Origin: an uncultured Chitinophaga sp.
GTDB lineage: Bacteria; Bacteroidota; Bacteroidia; Chitinophagales; Chitinophagaceae
Reading direction: 5' to 3'
DNA: 10,470 nucleotides
NCBI RefSeq assembly: GCF_946479755.1
Contig: NZ_CAMLHC010000060.1
Coordinates: forward strand, 1 to 10,470
The position numbers and the translations under genes were made by a program. Below are positions 7,548 to 10,470 of this stretch, piece by piece. The notes beneath the pieces were generated by a model that was not told the origin of the DNA, searched no databases, and was given only the letters and a program-made list of their open reading frames with translations. Within the stretch, counting starts at the first letter, position 1; each line of letters begins with the position of its first letter.

Positions 7548-7586
7548 AAAAAAAGCGCTCAAAAACGATTGTTTTTGAGCGCTTTT
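7548..7586 (-). terminator. Strong intrinsic terminator of the collagen-like lipoprotein gene, copy 1
   Basis: A perfect 16-base stem (7551-7566 with 7571-7586, core GCGCTC/GAGCGC) and a 4-base loop are followed on the minus strand by a run of T that continues past the stem to 7548. It starts about 20 bases after the lipoprotein stop codon and insulates the DJ-1 operon from it. A shorter T-run on the other side could give weak plus-strand activity. Confidence 0.9.
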
Positions 7587-7606
7587 ATCTTCGATGGCCG
7601 GAGGAA

Positions 7607-8215
7607 CTAGTCCTTCAGGCCGAGATAGGCTTTTACTGCTTTATAGTCCTTCCAGTCGACCGTATTGGATTTCCGGGCGGTGGTACCGCCGGGAATGAGG
7701 ATATACCGGTATTGCAGCCTTTTTAACCCGGTATTATCCGTATACGTGCCCGCATTCATGCTGGCGTAGAACTCAAGGGTCTCTTTATAGGCGACATACC
7801 GGATAAAAGCACCACTCAGTTCAGTATAGGGCAGGGAGGTGATGGTGGGATCGGCTGCCGTGGTGAAGTTGAGGTATACTTTCACTTCTCCCTTGTTCAG
7901 GATGTCGGCAGTCAACTTAGGAGCATCGACAAAGGCAAAGTAACCGATAGTGTCTATTTTACCGCCGGCGGTGTGAATAGTATCGGGTTTGTAGGCCACA
8001 TCGAGCCAGTCGGAGTAGATAACGTTGGCGGTGCCTGGTTCGCCCTGCGGGCCGCCCGGGCCACCGGCACCGGTATCGCCCTTGTCGCCTTTATCACCTT
8101 TTTGCCCTTGCTGGCCGGCAGGACCAGGATCTCCGTCTTTACTGCAGGAGGTAGTAAACAGGACCGCTGTTGCGATGAGCAACAGGAAAGGCAGGGAGTA
8201 CAATAATCGTTTCAT
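7607..8215 (-). CDS. Collagen-like lipoprotein, copy 1
   Basis: The product has 202 residues. The signal peptide II ends in T-T-S-C with Cys24 as the lipidation site. It is followed at once by a collagen-like tract: glycine stands at every third position from Gly28 to Gly61, eleven unbroken Gly-X-Y triplets rich in Gly-Asp-Lys, so a short trimeric stalk on the membrane surface is likely. Residues 62-202 form a separate domain with alternating strands (KVYLNFTTAAD, FIRYVAYKETLEFYASM, LQYRYILIPGG), probably a beta-rich head that I cannot assign to a function. Such lipoproteins are frequent in Bacteroidota. The gene is single and is closed by a strong terminator. An identical protein is encoded at 9646-10254, so the cell has two copies of this gene in one locus. 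Confidence 0.9.
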   Translation of the reverse strand: MKRLLYSLPFLLLIATAVLFTTSCSKDGDPGPAGQQGQKGDKGDKGDTGAGGPGGPQGEPGTANVIYSDWLDVAYKPDTIHTAGGKIDTIGYFAFVDAPKLTADILNKGEVKVYLNFTTAADPTITSLPYTELSGAFIRYVAYKETLEFYASMNAGTYTDNTGLKRLQYRYILIPGGTTARKSNTVDWKDYKAVKAYLGLKD

Positions 8216-8304
8216 GGATCAGAGAATTTAAATTTTGGAGGTTTATAATCTGAAAATTGGCTAAAACAAGCTGAATAGGTGAAGTCGGTATAGGGTGCTG
8301 CTAT

Positions 8305-8341
8305 AAAGAAAATCCCCTGATGATCGAAGACCATCAGGGGA
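8305..8341 (-). terminator. Orphan tRNA-type terminator, copy 1
   Basis: A 10-base stem (8313-8322 with 8332-8341) is followed on the minus strand by TTTTCTTTAT. In copy 2 the same hairpin stands directly behind tRNA-Ser and clearly serves it. Here no tRNA lies upstream, so the element is a leftover of the duplication, although it could stop any minus-strand transcript coming from 8348-8539. Confidence 0.75.
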
Positions 8342-8347
8342 GGGGCG

Positions 8348-8539
8348 AGGCAAAGTTTACAACTTTCGACACTTTTTGCCCATAATCTGGCCTCTATATC
8401 GGCATTTATTGGGAAATATTCCCGAGTTTGGTTTAAACTGAAAAGTGGAAAATAAATAGAGGGAAGTCAAATACACTTCCTTACACTTAATCAGTTCTTC
8501 TCTTTGACCTGCTTTCAACTGACCTTCAACTATACAAAT
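8348..8539. other. AT-rich gap before the M48 relic, no gene
   Basis: No open frame of note is present. Small inverted repeats are visible (GGAAGT at 8462-8467 with ACTTCC at 8475-8480; GGGAA/TTCCC around 8411-8423). TCTCTTTG at 8499-8506 differs by one base from the TATCTTTG promoter element of the intact M48 gene and stands 33 bases before the relic start, so it may be a decayed promoter. I see no clear similarity to the hydrolase gene that precedes the intact M48 gene. Confidence 0.45.
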
Positions 8540-8837
8540 ATGTCAATCTACAGACCCCTTACACTGTCAACTCTGATACTGTGTTATCAAAGTATGTAAC
8601 CCAAACTAAGCGCGTTTTCAACTTCTGGAACCTCTCCAATTTTATTACGCGAACGACAGAAAAACTCCCAGAAAAAGCCTGAACCGTCCCGCTGTCCATA
8701 AAGTGAACTTATCCCCGATTGCAATCTGGCGTGAACTCATCCACAGCAGTAATATGAATGGTTTCTGTTACACGATAAATTTGTATATCAATGAGAATTC
8801 ATATAACTTTCAATCCGTAAACAAACCAGCTTCATAT
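8540..8837 (+). pseudogene. Decayed 5' copy of the M48 metalloprotease gene
   Basis: From the ATG the sequence follows the intact M48 gene (1247 onward): 46 of the first 56 bases agree, and 8 of the 10 changes are C to T or G to A. A one-base deletion after AGTAT creates a stop at codon 20 (ATG-TAA where the intact gene has ATT-GTA), and the net shift to base 8703 is two bases. The stretch to about 8703 aligns with codons 1-55 or so (PAVYK here is PAVHK). After that the frame stays open to 8975, and similarity is weaker: I-W-x-E recurs, and residues at 8748-8837 (S-N-M-N-G-F, V-N-K-P, S-Y) resemble residues 371-397 of the protease, which implies an internal deletion of roughly 300 codons including the zinc site. 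It cannot make a working protease. The GTG-started frame 8703-8975 is best read as the surviving part of this relic. Confidence 0.75.
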
Positions 8838-8987
8838 AACTCCTTATGCCAGGCCCTCCTTCAATGCACAATTGTAAACGATAGGTTGCTAATGCCAATT
8901 TATCCGAATAACAACTTATCGGAAATAGACATTACTCTCAAAAGCCAAATATTGCAGCTGGATTTTTCATCTTAATAATTTTTCACT

Positions 8988-9233
8988 ATGAAAAAGACTA
9001 TTATTTTGTTGTCTCTGACAGCCATTGTGGCTATTACTGCTGGGAATATAGCTTCAAAAGCACGAGCATCGTATATCATTTATAAGCATGGTCCCAATGA
9101 TCCTGCAGGCATATGCTGCTCTTTTGTGCTTCTCAGAACTTTTGTACCTAATCCTTTGGGAGTTGACATGGCTACTACTCAATATTGTGCTCCATGTGTC
9201 CGGGGTTCCATAATCAACACCGTTTTAAATTAG
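8988..9233 (+). CDS. Small exported four-cysteine peptide, copy B
   Basis: The product has 81 residues with a basic start, hydrophobic core (4-18) and cleavage probably near Ala25 or Ala27 (ASKARA). Cys43-Cys44 and Cys67-Ala-Pro-Cys70 have exactly the spacing of copy A (22 residues between the pairs), and the strips D-P-x-x-I-C-C, R-T-F, N-P-x-G, A-T-T and CAPCVRG are shared. The bases are more AT-rich than in the neighbouring lipoprotein and DJ-1 genes. No Shine-Dalgarno site and no clear promoter are seen; the upstream region is the M48 relic. No terminator follows: 22 bases after the stop the repeated block starts, and a minus-strand transcript from the truncated DJ-1 copy would run across this gene as antisense. 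Function unknown; the conserved cysteines argue that the gene is still under selection, or was until recently. Confidence 0.7.
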   Translation: MKKTIILLSLTAIVAITAGNIASKARASYIIYKHGPNDPAGICCSFVLLRTFVPNPLGVDMATTQYCAPCVRGSIINTVLN

Positions 9234-9504
9234 ACGAATTTTTGTCACTGAGCTTGTCCCGGAAGGCGCCGTCTTCCCAATAGGCTTTTGTGATGCTGTC
9301 CAGTACAAATGGTTTCAGGCTTTCGGGGTCGACAGGCGTGTTGCCTCCCGCAGGACTTGCGATCGTGATGTCATACCCTTCGTCTCCGGCGCTGTGGTAG
9401 ATGTGCGTAAGTTCGCTGAGCCATAATCCGGTGGGCGTATGTCCGTCTGCGTACCTCTCAACATTCGTTACTACTAGTAAGATCTTTTTCGTTTGGTCAT
9501 TCAT
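9214..9504 (-). pseudogene. Truncated DJ-1/PfpI gene copy
   Basis: The start and upstream region are unchanged from the intact gene at 6767-7465, and the first 83 or so residues agree except for Leu66Phe and Ala80Gly. Homology stops at 9256, inside the codons for F-R-D. The frame then continues into unrelated sequence and ends after about 13 foreign residues (KLSDKNSS and onward), giving 96 residues. The cysteine and histidine of the catalytic elbow (138 and 139 in the intact gene) are missing, so the product cannot be an active DJ-1 protein. Its last bases overlap the 3' end of peptide B on the other strand. Confidence 0.9.
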
Positions 9505-9586
9505 AAAAGAGGGCTGTGAAAGGAGTAGGAAAATTTTGGTCGACTGGTGATCCTATAAAGTTAACGGAAAAATCGCCTCATGACAT

Positions 9587-9625
9587 AAAAAAAGCGCTCA
9601 AAAACGATTGTTTTTGAGCGCTTTT
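9587..9625 (-). terminator. Strong intrinsic terminator of the collagen-like lipoprotein gene, copy 2
   Basis: The same perfect 16-base stem and T-run as in copy 1, about 20 bases after the stop codon of the second lipoprotein copy. It should stop transcripts before the truncated DJ-1 region, which would then depend on its own promoter at 9556-9563. Confidence 0.9.
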
Positions 9626-9645
9626 ATCTTCGATGGCCGGAGGAA

Positions 9646-10254
9646 CTAGTCCTTCAGGCCGAGATAGGCTTTTACTGCTTTATAGTCCTTCCAGTCGACC
9701 GTATTGGATTTCCGGGCGGTGGTACCGCCGGGAATGAGGATATACCGGTATTGCAGCCTTTTTAACCCGGTATTATCCGTATACGTGCCCGCATTCATGC
9801 TGGCGTAGAACTCAAGGGTCTCTTTATAGGCGACATACCGGATAAAAGCACCACTCAGTTCAGTATAGGGCAGGGAGGTGATGGTGGGATCGGCTGCCGT
9901 GGTGAAGTTGAGGTATACTTTCACTTCTCCCTTGTTCAGGATGTCGGCAGTCAACTTAGGAGCATCGACAAAGGCAAAGTAACCGATAGTGTCTATTTTA
10001 CCGCCGGCGGTGTGAATAGTATCGGGTTTGTAGGCCACATCGAGCCAGTCGGAGTAGATAACGTTGGCGGTGCCTGGTTCGCCCTGCGGGCCGCCCGGGC
10101 CACCGGCACCGGTATCGCCCTTGTCGCCTTTATCACCTTTTTGCCCTTGCTGGCCGGCAGGACCAGGATCTCCGTCTTTACTGCAGGAGGTAGTAAACAG
10201 GACCGCTGTTGCGATGAGCAACAGGAAAGGCAGGGAGTACAATAATCGTTTCAT
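9646..10254 (-). CDS. Collagen-like lipoprotein, copy 2
   Basis: This encodes a protein identical in all 202 residues to copy 1 at 7607-8215: lipobox cysteine at 24, eleven Gly-X-Y triplets at 28-60, and a beta-rich domain to the C-terminus. The coding bases also look identical. The gene lies between the tRNA-Ser terminator upstream and its own terminator downstream. Because the upstream 100 bases are also repeated, both copies should be expressed alike, raising the gene dose. In the simplest history this is the resident copy, since it sits beside the tRNA whose terminator occurs in both repeats. Confidence 0.9.
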   Translation of the reverse strand: MKRLLYSLPFLLLIATAVLFTTSCSKDGDPGPAGQQGQKGDKGDKGDTGAGGPGGPQGEPGTANVIYSDWLDVAYKPDTIHTAGGKIDTIGYFAFVDAPKLTADILNKGEVKVYLNFTTAADPTITSLPYTELSGAFIRYVAYKETLEFYASMNAGTYTDNTGLKRLQYRYILIPGGTTARKSNTVDWKDYKAVKAYLGLKD

Positions 10255-10345
10255 GGATCAGAGAATTTAAATTTTGGAGGTTTATAATCTGAAAATTGGC
10301 TAAAACAAGCTGAATAGGTGAAGTCGGTATAGGGTGCTGTTATAA

Positions 10346-10379
10346 AGAAAAACCCCTGATGATCAAAGACCATCAGGGG
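10346..10379 (-). terminator. Terminator of tRNA-Ser
   Basis: A 9-base stem (CCCCTGATG at 10353-10361 with CATCAGGGG at 10371-10379) is followed on the minus strand by TTTTTCTTTA. It starts five bases after the tRNA 3' end, the normal place for a tRNA terminator. Confidence 0.85.
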
Positions 10380-10384
10380 AGGTG

Positions 10385-10469
10385 CGGAGAGTCAGGGATT
10401 CGAACCCCGGGACCTGTTACAGTCAACAGTTTTCAAGACTGCCGCAATCGACCGCTCTGCCAACTCTCC
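10385..10469 (-). tRNA. tRNA-Ser(UGA), reads UCA codons
   Basis: The minus strand folds into a type II tRNA of 85 bases: acceptor GGAGAGT with ACTCTCC, D-stem GCA/TGC, anticodon stem GCAGT/ACTGT around loop CTTGAAA with anticodon TGA, a long variable arm, and T-arm with loop TTCGAAT. The discriminator base is G, as in serine tRNAs. The 3' CCA is not encoded (GCACC follows), which is normal in this phylum. The right end of the long repeat reaches its last acceptor bases. Confidence 0.95.
10407..10421 (-). repeat. 15-base match to the DJ-1 gene (partner at 7209-7223)
   Basis: On the minus strand this part of tRNA-Ser (end of the variable arm and start of the T-stem) reads TGTAACAGGTCCCGG, identical to plus-strand bases 7209-7223. 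The two sites are therefore inverted relative to each other. Confidence 0.7.
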
Positions 10470-10470
10470 A

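Larger units (their letters stand above)
7217..8347. repeat. Long direct repeat, copy 1 (1131 bases)
   Basis: This block matches 9256-10386 at a constant offset of 2039 bases. It holds the 5' part of the DJ-1 gene with its upstream region, the terminator, the whole collagen-like lipoprotein gene and a hairpin that serves as the tRNA-Ser terminator in copy 2. By eye the only differences are at 7230, 7268, 8301, 8313, 8326 and 8344; the roughly 1030 bases between 7269 and 8300 look identical. Confidence 0.95.
9256..10386. repeat. Long direct repeat, copy 2 (1131 bases)
   Basis: This is the partner of 7217-8347. Its left end joins the tail of the peptide B region, and its right end stops at the acceptor end of tRNA-Ser. 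Copy 2 differs from copy 1 at 9269, 9307, 10340, 10352, 10365 and 10383 only, as far as I can see by eye. As a direct repeat it could recombine with copy 1 and delete 2039 bases, including peptide B. Confidence 0.95.

Noticed and set aside
8032..8134. Short tandem repeat resembling a repeat array
   Set aside because: The periodicity of nine bases is the coding of Gly-X-Y triplets; unit length and lack of spacers exclude a CRISPR array.
7973..8231. Proline-rich plus-strand frames opposite the collagen-like genes (also at 10012-10270)
   Set aside because: They are the antisense of the Gly-X-Y tract, which produces proline- and glycine-rich shadow peptides.
8703..8975. 90-residue frame as an independent gene
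   Set aside because: It starts with GTG inside the M48 relic and is in frame with recognisable relic codons (PAVHK), so it is better explained as the surviving tail of the pseudogene.
8348..9255. Block between the two long repeats as a mobile element integrated at tRNA-Ser
   Set aside because: No integrase, transposase or matching short direct repeats of the att type are present, and the block holds relics and paralogues of genes in the same window, which fits duplication with deletion better.

Overview
The window looks like chromosomal DNA from a Bacteroidota bacterium, most likely of the Chitinophaga type. The reasons are TAnnTTTG-type -7 promoter elements, starts without a Shine-Dalgarno sequence, exported proteins with an alanine-glutamine cleavage site, serine-cysteine lipoboxes, and gene families usual in Chitinophagaceae. 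This placement is inference; no marker gene other than a tRNA is present.

Left part (1-4300): a membrane-anchored alpha/beta hydrolase of the prolyl-oligopeptidase type (211-1167, minus) is divergent from a secreted M48 metalloprotease (1247-2698, plus), which is followed 39 bases later by a large exported protein of unknown function (2738-4300). The hydrolase has glycine where its family has the nucleophile serine. Middle part (4301-8347): an AT-rich gap, a small exported peptide gene with four cysteines (4636-4881) and its terminator. Then come minus-strand genes: a lipoprotein (5103-5645), an SDR-like NAD(P)-binding protein in an operon with a DJ-1/PfpI (Hsp31-like) protein (5833-7465), and a collagen-like lipoprotein (7607-8215). 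Right part (8348-10470): a decayed copy of the M48 gene, a second four-cysteine peptide gene (8988-9233), a truncated second copy of the DJ-1 gene, a second identical copy of the collagen-like lipoprotein, and tRNA-Ser(UGA).

The main structural discovery is that the right part is colinear with the left and middle parts. M48 / peptide / DJ-1 / collagen-like lipoprotein occurs intact on the left and again, decayed and with internal deletions, on the right. The last 1131 bases of each set (7217-8347 and 9256-10386) are almost identical, and the visible differences lie only near the two ends, which suggests recent copying or gene conversion. The right end of this repeat stops at the 3' end of tRNA-Ser. 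The left copy keeps the tRNA's terminator without the tRNA. The left end falls inside a 15-base match between the DJ-1 gene and the tRNA.

The candidate undescribed item is the pair of 81-residue exported peptides with an identical Cys-Cys / Cys-Ala-Pro-Cys pattern, each lying downstream of an M48 protease gene or its relic. A working link between protease and peptide is only a hypothesis. No CRISPR array, transposase, integrase or recognisable defence system is present.
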